Below, piece after piece: positions 1-7,991 of a stretch of DNA of 64,000 bases. Each line of letters starts with the position of its first letter. The first letter of the stretch is position 1. The DNA comes from Paracoccaceae bacterium (GTDB taxonomy: Bacteria > Pseudomonadota > Alphaproteobacteria > Rhodobacterales > Rhodobacteraceae). Under the pieces are notes generated by a model that made no database searches, was not told the origin of the DNA, and worked only from the letters and a program-made list of their open reading frames with translations. The position numbers were made by a program, and so were the translations under genes. The stretch lies in NCBI GenBank assembly GCA_018222585.1, contig JAAFAB010000004.1, positions 310,001-374,000 of the forward strand, read 5' to 3'.

Positions 1-245
1 GCGGCAGGCTGCTGTGCATCGCCGGTGGCGGCGGCGGACTGGGCGGCCTCGACCGCCTCGGCGCGCTTCACCTTCTTGTCGGCGGCCTGGAACTCGGTAT
101 CCGCCGCGTCGAACTCGGTCTGGGCAGCGGCCAGGGCGGTCTCGTCAGGGGCCTCGGCCCCGTCCAGCTCGGCCAGCTTGTCGGCCGCCAGCTTCATCTT
201 GTCAGCCGCGGCCTTCCGGGCGCGGCGCAGGTCGTCGAGGTTCAT
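1..245 (-). CDS. Phage major capsid protein, N-terminal part (cut by window edge)
   Basis: The ATG at 245 follows a good ribosome site (AAAGGAC). The 81 visible residues are Ala/Glu/Lys-rich and strongly helical, beginning MNLDDLRRARKAAADKMKL and continuing with heptad-like charge. This is the usual look of the N-terminal scaffold-like (delta) helix of HK97-type capsid precursors, which is removed by the head protease. The gene lies directly downstream of the S49-type protease, the standard position for the capsid gene (terminase, portal, protease, capsid). The capsid fold itself lies outside the window, so the call rests on gene order and the coiled-coil N-terminus. Confidence 0.6.
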   Translation of the reverse strand, partial: MNLDDLRRARKAAADKMKLAADKLAELDGAEAPDETALAAAQTEFDAADTEFQAADKKVKRAEAVEAAQSAAATGDAQQPA

Positions 246-340
246 GGATCTTGTCCTTTCGTGGGTGCTGCACGCGCGCAGCGGTTCAGCCCCGGCCGCG
301 ACCTGCGGCGGGGATCTTGGGATTTCCGAGGGTGTCGAGA

Positions 341-1258
341 TCAGCTCAGGGCAGTTGCCCGGGCGGCCAGCGCCAGCGCCGAGGCGCTGCGGCTGCCGGC
401 GCGCGCCGCCTTGCGGGGCGGCGGCGCATAGGTGCCGAGGATGCGGGTGTAGAAGGCGCGCCGGGTCTCGACCTGATCGGCCAGCCCGCGCCGGATCGCC
501 TCGGCGCCATCGAAGATCGCCCCGCCGTCGCGGGGATCGTCCGAGACGCTGGCCCGGCTGCGCAGATCCTCCACGCTCATGCCCCTGCCCGCTGCCGCCG
601 CTTCATGGAAGCGCGTCTCGGCCTCGGCCAGGCTGCGCTGCAGCTCGGCCTTGCCCTCTTCGGTCGAAGGGTCGGGCCACTTCGCGCGGGCATGGGGCGA
701 GGTGAACTCGTAGACCTGGACGCCCGAGGCGCCGGGCTGGACGAAAGCCCCGGTCGCGAGCGCCGCACCGATGCTGCCCAGCTCGGCCCCCGGTGCCACC
801 GAGATCTCACGCGCCTGGCTGGCGAGCCAGAAGCCGGCGCTGGCAGCCAGCGGATCGACCAGCGCATGGACCGGCTTCACCTTGTTCAGCTCGGCAATGG
901 CCGCCGCCGCCCCGGCGCACCCCCGTACCGTGCCGCCGGGCGTGTCCAGCTCCAGCACCACGGCCGAGACCGCCTCGTCGCCGGCCAGCTGTTCGCAGGT
1001 CTCGATCAGCCCGCGATAGGTGGCCCAACCCAGCCAGCGTTCCAGCATGGCGGAATTGGGCGTCAGCAGCCCGCGCACCGGCACCACGGCCACGCTGCGC
1101 TCGACCGCGAAGCGCTCGACAGCGGCGGCCACCGGGCCGCGCGCCTCGTCATCGTCCATCGCCTGCGGCATCGGCTGTTCCAGCATCCACCGCGCGGCGG
1201 GTTCATGCAGCGCCATGACGCTGCCGCCCAGCAGGGCGCGAAGGGTCGGTCGGCTCAT
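341..1258 (-). CDS. Prophage S49-family (SppA/ClpP-like) head maturation protease
   Basis: A 305-aa protein with the ClpP/SppA crotonase-like fold. It shows VAVVPVRGLL early, LDTPGGTV at about residue 105, and DPLAASAGFWLAS at about 138, whose Ser is the likely nucleophile. A GSIGA motif follows. Peptidase S49 proteins beside a portal gene act as prohead proteases that trim the capsid precursor. The start ATG overlaps the stop of the upstream 57-aa ORF (ATGA), so the two are translationally coupled. The Arg/Ala-rich C-terminus is probably disordered. The next gene downstream is the capsid gene. Confidence 0.9.
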   Translation of the reverse strand: MSRPTLRALLGGSVMALHEPAARWMLEQPMPQAMDDDEARGPVAAAVERFAVERSVAVVPVRGLLTPNSAMLERWLGWATYRGLIETCEQLAGDEAVSAVVLELDTPGGTVRGCAGAAAAIAELNKVKPVHALVDPLAASAGFWLASQAREISVAPGAELGSIGAALATGAFVQPGASGVQVYEFTSPHARAKWPDPSTEEGKAELQRSLAEAETRFHEAAAAGRGMSVEDLRSRASVSDDPRDGGAIFDGAEAIRRGLADQVETRRAFYTRILGTYAPPPRKAARAGSRSASALALAARATALS

Positions 1259-1428
1259 TCCTCGGTCTCCTTGTCCTCGGCCGGGGTCTCGTCCACGGCC
1301 ATTCGCGACGGCACGGGGAGAGCTGCGCCCCTCGGAACCTGGTAGATCTCGGCAAGCCGCCCTCGCATGAAAGACCGGCCCTCCAGCAGAAGCACGTCGG
1401 CTGGGCGCTCACCCATGAAAGCGATCAT
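1255..1428 (-). CDS. 57-aa unannotated prophage protein whose tail duplicates the portal C-terminus
   Basis: This short ORF (MIAFMGERPADVLLLEGRS...) is locked between portal and protease by a four-base ATGA overlap at each end, which strongly suggests it is translated. Its last 12 residues (DETPAEDKETEE) are identical to the last 12 of the portal protein. At DNA level this is an exact 40-bp direct repeat (1255-1294 and 1425-1464). The first 45 residues match nothing I recognise. It may have arisen by a tail duplication, or encode a small head or connector component. Function unknown. Confidence 0.6.
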   Translation of the reverse strand: MIAFMGERPADVLLLEGRSFMRGRLAEIYQVPRGAALPVPSRMAVDETPAEDKETEE

Positions 1429-1464
1429 TCCTCGGTCTCCTTGTCCTCGGCCGGGGTCTCGTCC
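1255..1464. repeat. 40-bp direct repeat at the ends of the portal gene and the 57-aa gene
   Basis: Positions 1255-1294 and 1425-1464 are identical over 40 bases, and similarity continues more weakly beyond them. Both copies encode the acidic tail DETPAEDKETEE in frame and end in the same ATGA junction. The repeat unit is 170 bp apart, so recombination between copies would delete the 57-aa gene and leave a normal portal-protease junction. Confidence 0.9.
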
Positions 1465-2711
1465 CGGGTCATGTTCGACGGCGGATAGATCGTGTCCCCG
1501 CCCGCCACGTCGCCCAGGCCCTCTTCCCGGCGCGCCTCGTTCAGCGACATCCAGGGGCCACCCACGGCCTTGTTGAGCGCCTCGTAACGCTCCTTCGTCG
1601 TGGCCCGCAGCAGGGCGTCGAAGTTGTGGCGCAGGAACAGGCCCTGGCGCCGCTCGGCCTCGGTCAGCAGGCCAAGCGCCAGCTGGGTCTCGATGAAGCC
1701 GCCCCAGTGGCTGAGGCAGTCAGAGCGGTAATCGATGGCCTGCTGCTGCCCGTTCGCCTTCACCCCATGCTCCAGCATCTGCAGCTTCGAGGGCGGCATG
1801 CGGTAGGTCGCGGCGATCTGCTCGCGGTCGAACTTGCGGCTTTCCAGCAGCTGCTGATCGGCGGCCGAGAGATCCAGCCGCTTGATGTCGTCATCGGGGC
1901 CGATCACCGGGATGCCGGTGTCGCCCTCGTCGCGCAGCGCCCGCCGCAGGCGTTCCCGCTGGCGCTGGTAGTTCTCTTCATCCGCATCGAAGGCCTGGAT
2001 CTTGGCGAAGGCCTTCATCGAGGTGCCCGAGGCCGAGCGCGCCGCCGCCTCCTGCCCGGCCAGGGCAATGCCGAAGCTCTCGGCCGCGACCGAGATCGGG
2101 CTGCGCCCGGTCCAGCCGTCCTCGGACATGTAGCGCAGATGGACCATGGTGCGGCCCGGCGCGCGGCGCCGGATCCCGGCCCCGTCCTCGAAGTCATAAA
2201 ACCGCGCCCGCCCGTTGCGCAGCACGCTGCAGAAGTCCGGGTGCACCCAGTCGATCATCGTCAGCTCGCCGGCCCCGTCGCGGGGCGCATAGGCGAAAGC
2301 GGTGCCGCGCAGGGCGAAGGCGTAGATCATGGCGAAGCGGGTCACCATGGCGGTGACGCCCTCCGAGGCCTCGACGTTCAGCAGGTGGCCGGCGGCATGG
2401 TCGCGCACCCGCACCTCGCGGCCCTCGCCGTCGCGCTGCCAGACTTGCAGCGGCAGCTTGGCGAGATCCCCGGCGATGATCGTGCAGCAGGCGGTGACGG
2501 TGGCATGACGCTGCGCCATGACCGGCGTCACCCGGGGCAGCGAGGTCACCCGGCTGCCCGAGCCGCTGAAGCCGATATCGTACATCCAGGCCTCGGGCCG
2601 CGCCGTGCCGCTGGTGGCAACCGGCGCGGCGGCGGTGACCACGGGTTCGCTGCGCGCCGCCGGGGCGGGTTCGGCCCGCAGGCCGCGCGTCAGTGCTGCC
2701 AGAATGCTCAT
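1425..2711 (-). CDS. Phage portal protein (HK97 family)
   Basis: A 428-aa protein of the usual length for phage_portal (HK97) proteins, which form the dodecameric DNA channel at the capsid vertex. Family features are an N-terminal segment with VTACCTIIAGDLAKLPLQVW, a central stem region, EREQIAATYRMPPSKLQMLE-like sequence (here REQIAATYRMPPSKLQ) and LRHNFDALLRA near the C-terminus. The ATG at 2711 overlaps the terminase stop by four bases, and its own stop overlaps the start of the 57-aa gene. It ends in an acidic tail that is copied in that neighbour. Confidence 0.93.
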   Translation of the reverse strand: MSILAALTRGLRAEPAPAARSEPVVTAAAPVATSGTARPEAWMYDIGFSGSGSRVTSLPRVTPVMAQRHATVTACCTIIAGDLAKLPLQVWQRDGEGREVRVRDHAAGHLLNVEASEGVTAMVTRFAMIYAFALRGTAFAYAPRDGAGELTMIDWVHPDFCSVLRNGRARFYDFEDGAGIRRRAPGRTMVHLRYMSEDGWTGRSPISVAAESFGIALAGQEAAARSASGTSMKAFAKIQAFDADEENYQRQRERLRRALRDEGDTGIPVIGPDDDIKRLDLSAADQQLLESRKFDREQIAATYRMPPSKLQMLEHGVKANGQQQAIDYRSDCLSHWGGFIETQLALGLLTEAERRQGLFLRHNFDALLRATTKERYEALNKAVGGPWMSLNEARREEGLGDVAGGDTIYPPSNMTRDETPAEDKETEE

Positions 2712-4375
2712 ATCACCTCGATCTCCCGGTGTTTGGTCTTGCCCTTGCCGGCGACGGCCCGGCCGACGGCCATGATCATCGCCACCGCCGCGTCGATCCG
2801 GCCCGTGCTCTTCTTCTTGTTCGGCTTCACGTTCTCCGAGGCGTCCTCGTCACGGTGAACATTGCCGACCTGCCAGGCCAGCACCGGGTTGCCGCCGTGG
2901 CGGATCCGGTTCTGTGCCACCAGTTCCTCGACCCGCTTCATCGGGTTGGACATGCTGGCAAAGCCCTGACGGTGCTCGACCATCGGGAAGCCGTCCTTCT
3001 CCAGCCGTTCGGCCAGGTACTTCATGCCCCAGGGATCGTAAGCGACCTCCTGGATGTCGAGGTGCTTGCGCAGCCAGTGCAGCCGCGCCCGGATCTCTTC
3101 CTCGTCGACCGACCCGCCCTTGCAGATCTCCAGCCAGCCCGCCTGCTGCCAGCCGACATATTCCCGCTTCTCCGTCTGGGCGCGGTGGATGAACCCGCGG
3201 GGCCCCTCCGGCAGGAAGGTGTAGGCGAAGACGTGGATCTGTTCGCCCTCGGGGATCGCCACCACGATGGCCGTGGTGTCGACCTTGTTCGACAGGTCCA
3301 GCCCGACCCAGGCGCGCCGGCCCCGGAAGGCGCTGATATCCTGCGCCACCGCTGCCGCGCCCTGGTCCCAGACATCCCGCGCGATCCAGGTCTCGGCGCC
3401 CTCGGTCCAGAGGTTCAGGTGGAACCGCCGGAAGTTCGGCATCTTGGCCGCGATGATCTGCGCCAGCTTGGCCGCCGCCTCGATCTCGGCCCGGGGCTTG
3501 GAGACGTCGAGGTTCGGGTTCCCCATGGCCCAGCTGTTCGGGTCCATCGGATCGCAGTCAACGGGCGGCTCGGCCACGTAGGCGAAGAAGCGATCATCCT
3601 GCACGTCGCCGCGCAGCACGCTCTCGGCGTAGTCGCGCAGCTCGCCGCAGAGCGAGGCCCGGTCATGGCCCGCCGTGGTGATCACCCAGTCAATCGGCTG
3701 GGTCCGCGCGATCATCGATTCCGTGATCGTCTCGGCCAGCTCGCGGTCGGTCCAGCGGTGCATCTCGTCCCGCGCCAGGAAGTGCGGGTTGATCCCGTCC
3801 GAGCTGTTCCCGTCCCGCGACAGGCAGGCGATCAGCCCGTCGGTGTGCGGGTTCTCGATCTGGGTCCGGTAGACATCCATGCCCCGGCTCAGCACCGGCG
3901 AATGCTTGATCATCCGCTTGATGCCCCGGAACAGAAGCCCCGCCTGGTCCCGCGTCGTCGCCGCGCAATAGGCCTGCGGCGCCGCCTCCCCGTCCAGCAG
4001 CTGCGAGAAGAGCATCGGCACCGCCGTGTCGGTGGTCTTGCCGTTCTTCTTGCCAACCTGGTGATAGGTGTTGCGGAACCGGCGCAGCCCGTCCGCCCGC
4101 TTCCAGCCGAAGACCGAGCCCATGCGGAACACCTGCCAGGGCTGCAGCTCGAAGGACTTGCCCGCCAGCGCCCCCTCGGTGTGCCGCAGGATCTTGGCAA
4201 AGTTCAGGATCCGGTCGGCGCCCTCAGGATCGAACCAGATCCCCCGCTCGGCGCCGGTCTCCAGGTCGGAGAGGTGCCGCGCGCAGGCCATGGTGACCAG
4301 CTCGCCCGCCACGACCCGCTCCTCGACCACGTCGCGGGCATAGGCCGTGACCGGATGGTCTTCAGGATGCACCAC
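2708..4375 (-). CDS. Phage terminase large subunit
   Basis: ATPase and nuclease of the DNA-packaging motor, about 555 aa. A Walker-A-like motif (VGKKNGKTT) lies at about residue 110, a Walker-B-like ARDEMH follows, and the C-terminal nuclease begins with an acidic GLDLSNKVDTTAI strand. The open frame extends upstream to 4495, but that part is Arg-rich and lies inside the small-subunit gene. The tandem GTG codons at 4375/4372, preceded by GAGAAGG, are the likely start and give an overlap of about 14 bp. The stop overlaps the portal start (ATGA). Confidence 0.92.
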   Translation of the reverse strand: MVHPEDHPVTAYARDVVEERVVAGELVTMACARHLSDLETGAERGIWFDPEGADRILNFAKILRHTEGALAGKSFELQPWQVFRMGSVFGWKRADGLRRFRNTYHQVGKKNGKTTDTAVPMLFSQLLDGEAAPQAYCAATTRDQAGLLFRGIKRMIKHSPVLSRGMDVYRTQIENPHTDGLIACLSRDGNSSDGINPHFLARDEMHRWTDRELAETITESMIARTQPIDWVITTAGHDRASLCGELRDYAESVLRGDVQDDRFFAYVAEPPVDCDPMDPNSWAMGNPNLDVSKPRAEIEAAAKLAQIIAAKMPNFRRFHLNLWTEGAETWIARDVWDQGAAAVAQDISAFRGRRAWVGLDLSNKVDTTAIVVAIPEGEQIHVFAYTFLPEGPRGFIHRAQTEKREYVGWQQAGWLEICKGGSVDEEEIRARLHWLRKHLDIQEVAYDPWGMKYLAERLEKDGFPMVEHRQGFASMSNPMKRVEELVAQNRIRHGGNPVLAWQVGNVHRDEDASENVKPNKKKSTGRIDAAVAMIMAVGRAVAGKGKTKHREIEVI

Positions 4376-4805
4376 CGCGCATCGCCTTCTCCAGCTCCTC
4401 CAGGAAAGACCCCTGGCCGCCGTTGCCAAGGCGCGCCTCGTCCACCGGCGACATGCCGTAGAGTGCCCCGATCCGCTGCATCGTCGCCAGCGCATCCTGG
4501 CGCTGCCCCCAGGCCGCGCGCTTCTTCTCCTGCAGCCCGTTGCGGGTTGTCACCTCGTAGTAATTCCCCATCACCGCCAGCTCGCCGCTGAACCGGATGA
4601 AGTCCCCGACCGCCACGCAATAGGCGGCGAAGAGATCCTCGTGGTGCGGCTCCAGCCGGTTCTTGGCGATCAGCACCGGCGCCAGGTGATCCCAGGCCTC
4701 AGCGGCCTCGGGATGCGGGAACCACTCGGGCGCCGGCGGCGCCGCGCGATAGGTATCGCCCTTCATCGGCACCACGTTGTCGAGGGTCGGCTTCTTCCCC
4801 TTCAT
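4362..4805 (-). CDS. Phage terminase small subunit (P27 family)
   Basis: A 147-aa protein with the P27-type small terminase pattern: an N-terminal MKGKKPTL segment, an APEWFPHPEAAEAWDHLAP motif, then helices leading to a Lys/Glu-rich C-terminus. The subunit recognises the packaging site and recruits the large subunit encoded immediately downstream. It is the first gene of the late packaging/head run, with HNH endonuclease about 100 bp upstream. Confidence 0.88.
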   Translation of the reverse strand: MKGKKPTLDNVVPMKGDTYRAAPPAPEWFPHPEAAEAWDHLAPVLIAKNRLEPHHEDLFAAYCVAVGDFIRFSGELAVMGNYYEVTTRNGLQEKKRAAWGQRQDALATMQRIGALYGMSPVDEARLGNGGQGSFLEELEKAMRGGAS

Positions 4806-4902
4806 CCTACCCTCCTTTCAGTTGGGCTTTTTTTCTCAATTAGGCGCGTGCGAAAACGACGGTAAGCCCACCGGTCAGGAGCATTTTCGCCAGGTTTTCG
4901 AC

Positions 4903-5292
4903 CTACCCCCCGGGGGTGCGGTGAAAGACCTCGCCGGCCGTCTTGCGCGAGTGACAGGGCTTGCACAGCGGCTGCCAGTTCGACCGATCCCAGAACTTCG
5001 CCCGATCACCACGGTGCGGGTCGATGTGATCGACCTCGCGCGCCGGCACCACCAGGCCCAACTCGGCGCAATGGGCACAAAGCGGATGCTTCGCCAGGAA
5101 GCCCTTCGCCGCCCGCTGCCAGGCCGCCGAGCGATAGAACCGCCGGTTCGCCTGCGCCTCGGCGCTCTCCTGAGCTGCCGCCTTCCGCGCCGCGATCCTC
5201 TCCTGCCGGATCGCCTCATGATCCTGGCAATGCGAAAGCCCCGCCTCGGCCAGCTCTTCGCAGCCGAAAGCGACGCAGATCTTGCGCGGCAT
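4903..5292 (-). CDS. Phage HNH endonuclease
   Basis: A 129-aa protein with a clear HNH module at its C-terminal half. It has CAHC, then EVDHIDPHRGD as the first His strand, DRSNWQPLC carrying Asn, and CKPCHSRKT with the closing Cys pair and His; the four Cys suggest a structural zinc. HNH proteins encoded next to terminase genes are known to assist cos-type packaging cleavage, so this position supports a packaging role. The N-terminus contains another CXXX..C..H pattern (CVAFGCEEL, SHCQDH) that may bind metal. Confidence 0.9.
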   Translation of the reverse strand: MPRKICVAFGCEELAEAGLSHCQDHEAIRQERIAARKAAAQESAEAQANRRFYRSAAWQRAAKGFLAKHPLCAHCAELGLVVPAREVDHIDPHRGDRAKFWDRSNWQPLCKPCHSRKTAGEVFHRTPGG

Positions 5293-5310
5293 GGGAAACC
5301 TCGATGTCTG

Positions 5311-5350
5311 GAAACGAAAACGCCCGGCAGCTGGTGATCAGCTCCGGGCG
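5311..5350 (-). terminator. Rho-independent terminator after the GT61 gene
   Basis: Read leftward, arms CGCCCGG (5344-5350) and CCGGGCG (5321-5327), with an inner AGCTG/CAGCT pairing, are followed by a T-rich GTTTTCGTTT run. It lies between the end of the glycosyltransferase gene and the HNH start, so it would insulate the glycosyltransferase transcript from the packaging genes. Confidence 0.7.
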
Positions 5351-5392
5351 CAATTGGGTCGAGTGCCTTGATGCAAGAGGTTTAGAATTTCG

Positions 5393-6364
5393 TCAAGAAA
5401 AAATCTCAACTGCAGCCTGATCGAGATAAGTTTCGAGCCGGTCCACCGATACTTCGCGCACCCGCAATCCGGTGTCTTTCGGCCGCCGGCCTCTGAGTTC
5501 CAGATAGCTCTGGCCTCTGACCAGACAGATGCCCTTCTGCAGCCCGGAGGGCCATCCCAGCGAAACGACCTGTTGCAACTTCGTGGAATAGAGCGACCAG
5601 TGAAGGGCCGTTCCCTGAGCGCCGACAAGCGACCGGGCTCCGCGTATGACCGAGAGCTGTTCATCCAACGTCAATTCCTGGGGATGGACGATTGCGTACC
5701 CACGGTCAGCAAGTCGGCGCTCGATCTCGGCCTCGCCGGCGAGCCTGGGCTTCGGCCAGCGACTGCGACTAAAGTAGATCAGCTCGTCCGAGCCGGCCGG
5801 CGCCGAGAACAAGCGATCCAGTGCGACGGTCGCCCGATCCAGATACCTATGCTTCCGGCGCAGCGGGCTGGGAGGCACATGCAGTTCCCGGATCCTCATC
5901 GGCGCGGTGATGAAGCGCAGCCGGTTGAATTCAATACCGACTTTCTCGTGAAACCAGGCAGCCCATGGCTTGAGGCTGGGCGCCTTGAGCCCATCACCGG
6001 ACATGTCGGGGCCGAGGTGCATCAGTATCGGAATGTCCGGGTTGCTTCTGGCATAGTCCGCCACCGCCGCCAGGTTCGGGGTCGTCTCGGTCAGGAAATG
6101 CCCGAAGATCGGGAAATAGGTTCCGGCGTAGATGGCCTTCGGCAGAACCAAATCAGGCTCAACGCAGCGCGCCCGGCGGTTGATCGCAATGCTGGTATCG
6201 ACAGAGAAAAGCAACGGCCAACCGACGATTGCCCTGCCTTTCCTGTCTCTCAGTGCGAACCAGGACAAGAGCCTTTGCGGTCGCCGTCGGGACCGAACGC
6301 ACGGCTCCGCAATGGCATTCTCAAATACTTTAATCTCAATACCCACAATATATTCCGAATCCAA
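5393..6364 (-). CDS. GT61 (DUF563)-family glycosyltransferase carried by the prophage
   Basis: A 323-aa protein resembling family-61 glycosyltransferases. It shows AGTYFPIFGHFLTETTPNL (the conserved H-x-x-x-E-x-x-P region), a Rossmann-like LIYFSRSRW strand, and LDEQLSVIRGARSLVGAQGTA, matching the IR.A..LVG..G motif of the family. Such enzymes modify surface polysaccharide, and phage copies can change the host receptor. The 5' end is AT-richer than its neighbours, and the gene has its own terminator, which is typical of a moron. The start is uncertain: the open frame begins at TTG 6364, and GTG 6346 is possible. The sugar donor and acceptor cannot be read from the sequence. Confidence 0.75.
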   Translation of the reverse strand: MDSEYIVGIEIKVFENAIAEPCVRSRRRPQRLLSWFALRDRKGRAIVGWPLLFSVDTSIAINRRARCVEPDLVLPKAIYAGTYFPIFGHFLTETTPNLAAVADYARSNPDIPILMHLGPDMSGDGLKAPSLKPWAAWFHEKVGIEFNRLRFITAPMRIRELHVPPSPLRRKHRYLDRATVALDRLFSAPAGSDELIYFSRSRWPKPRLAGEAEIERRLADRGYAIVHPQELTLDEQLSVIRGARSLVGAQGTALHWSLYSTKLQQVVSLGWPSGLQKGICLVRGQSYLELRGRRPKDTGLRVREVSVDRLETYLDQAAVEIFS

Positions 6365-6374
6365 TTTCCGACAC

Positions 6375-6403
6375 AGTTAAGAAACTGGGAGCGATTTCAG
6401 CAA
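6375..6403 (-). promoter_or_regulatory. Possible sigma-70-type promoter for the GT61 gene
   Basis: Reading leftward, TTGCTG (6398-6403) and TTAACT (6375-6380) are separated by 17 bases in an AT-rich patch just ahead of the glycosyltransferase start. The -10 match is only moderate. Confidence 0.3.
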
Positions 6404-6425
6404 TGAGAAAGCTCGAAACCTGCCG

Positions 6426-7079
6426 TCATTTCCCTATCGTCCACGGCTTCATTTCCGGCAGCATCTCGGAAACCCGATGCCCCGTCAGCCCGCCGTAGAC
6501 CCGGAACGTATCCCGCAGCTCCCTCAGCGCCGACCACCACAGCAGATAGGCCCGCCGCTCCCGCGCCTCGTCGCGCGGATGGTTCTCGATGGTGATCGGA
6601 CACCAGCGCGCTTCGACCTCACGGGCCTTGCCGCGACTTTGGTAGCGCACCAGGCCGCAGCGTTCCGTCTCGGCGAAGCGGCCGTGCGCCGTCTCGCGCC
6701 AGGCTCGGGGCTTCACCTGCGGCGCGGCGCCGGCACCCCAGCCATGAGGCTGCCCAGCTCGGGCCAGCTCAGCGATGGTCAACGCCATGCGGCGCCCGCC
6801 AACACCCTCGGGCAGCTGCGCCAGCGCATCGGCCACGGCCTCGGCGTCCGGGTGCGGATCCGAGCGCCCGCCGCCATCGACACGGCACCCCAGCTTGGCG
6901 CGCTCGATCATCACCCATTCCATGCCGAAGCCCGGCAGCTGGCCCGGCATCGAGGCCCGCAGCTGGTCGAACTCGATGGAGACCTTCTCGCGCTGGAAGG
7001 CCCACTCGATCAGTTCAAGGATCGAGACCTCCTTCACGCCGACCGGTTGAGCCGGCGTCATCCGCATCATCATGGTCAT
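6426..7079 (-). CDS. Hypothetical prophage early protein (217 aa)
   Basis: I do not recognise this family. The ATG at 7079 overlaps the upstream stop by four bases (ATGA), so the upstream Arg/Ala-rich extension of the open frame is rejected. Residues 10-35 (EVSILELIEWAFQREKVS) look helical. The C-terminal third is WWSALRELRDTFRVYGGLT followed by GHRVSEMLPEMKPW, a possible helix-turn-helix-like end. It is the last gene of the early leftward run before the glycosyltransferase cassette, a place where antiterminator-type regulators often sit, but no such motif is proven here. Confidence 0.7.
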   Translation of the reverse strand: MTMMMRMTPAQPVGVKEVSILELIEWAFQREKVSIEFDQLRASMPGQLPGFGMEWVMIERAKLGCRVDGGGRSDPHPDAEAVADALAQLPEGVGGRRMALTIAELARAGQPHGWGAGAAPQVKPRAWRETAHGRFAETERCGLVRYQSRGKAREVEARWCPITIENHPRDEARERRAYLLWWSALRELRDTFRVYGGLTGHRVSEMLPEMKPWTIGK

Positions 7080-7672
7080 GCCGCGTTTCCCTTCTCCATG
7101 CCGAGCCGCACCAGCGCCCGCGCGGCGGCCTCGTGCGCCTGCCAGGCCAGCAGCCATTCCCGGTCGGCGACATCCACCGGCAGGCCGAGCCCGAGCCGCT
7201 CCGTCAGCCGGGCGGCCCGCGCCTGCCCTGCCCCGCCGCGATCCGCGACCACGCGGCGCTCCTGGGCGTTCAGCGGCGGGCGGTGCTTCACCAGCCACCA
7301 GCGGTATTCCTCGACCAGGCGGCCCTCGGCCAGCGCCTGCCGCCCGGCCTCGCTGCCGAACCAGGACGCGAGACCCGGCATTTCCTCCAGCGGCCGGGGC
7401 TGGGCGATCTGCGCCAGGGCGACGAAAGCCGCATGGCTGGGCCAGAAATCCCGCGCCTTGCCCTCGCCCTTGGTGCGCATCGCTTCGAACAGCCGGCGCA
7501 GGTTCTCGTCGCTCATGTAGGCCAGTTCGTCCGCCAGCCGGTCGAGGCGCTTGCGACCTTCATCGGGGTCGGTGCCCCGCTGAAACCGGAAGCCCAGGGC
7601 CGCCAGAGGATCCAGCAGCAGACGCCGGACCCGGTCGCGCTTGGTTTCGGGGGTGTGTGCGTCAGCCTGCAT
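7076..7672 (-). CDS. Hypothetical prophage protein, possibly replication-associated (198 aa)
   Basis: The chosen start, ATG 7672 (MQADAHTPETKRDRVRRLL), lies inside the 3' end of the preceding gene (11-bp overlap), which fits the coupled layout of this operon. The protein is Arg/Ala-rich and helical, with LADELAYMSDENLRRLFEAM and RDFWPSHAAFVALAQ. It follows the replication-initiator gene by two positions, where helicase-loader or accessory genes often occur, but no AAA+ or other catalytic motif is visible. Function unknown. Confidence 0.7.
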   Translation of the reverse strand: MQADAHTPETKRDRVRRLLLDPLAALGFRFQRGTDPDEGRKRLDRLADELAYMSDENLRRLFEAMRTKGEGKARDFWPSHAAFVALAQIAQPRPLEEMPGLASWFGSEAGRQALAEGRLVEEYRWWLVKHRPPLNAQERRVVADRGGAGQARAARLTERLGLGLPVDVADREWLLAWQAHEAAARALVRLGMEKGNAA

Positions 7673-7976
7673 CGCCGGTGCCCTCCAACCGTACTCGCGT
7701 CTTGTCATCGTCAGCGCCAGCCTGGCGCATCGCAACAAGTGCCTCCTCCAGCAACTCCTTCAGGAACTCGATATCGGTGTAGGTCATGACGAAGTCGAGC
7801 TTGCGCCCGTTGAGACTGACCCGCACATCCGTGATCCCGAAGCTCTCGTAGCTTCCGCCCAGGGCGCCGGGCAGAACCCAGATGAACCCGCAGGGCGGAG
7901 CGCACGGAATATGATCCGGGTTCTCGGGCAGTTCCCCGAGGAAGGAAGAGGTTTGATTTTTCACGACAAAGTCCAT
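7662..7976 (-). CDS. Hypothetical prophage protein (104 aa)
   Basis: A small acidic protein beginning MDFVVKNQTSSFLGELPEN. The middle is predicted beta-rich (DVRVSLNGRKLDFVMTYTD) and the end is a helix (FLKELLEEALVAMRQ). It starts 15 bases downstream of the replication-initiator gene and overlaps the next gene by 11 bp. No family recognised. Confidence 0.7.
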   Translation of the reverse strand: MDFVVKNQTSSFLGELPENPDHIPCAPPCGFIWVLPGALGGSYESFGITDVRVSLNGRKLDFVMTYTDIEFLKELLEEALVAMRQAGADDDKTRVRLEGTGDAG

Positions 7977-7991
7977 GGCTCGACCCTTTTC

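Noticed and set aside
2693-4591. 632-codon rightward open frame opposite the terminase gene
   Set aside because: Antisense shadow of the terminase large-subunit gene, with no recognisable protein features.
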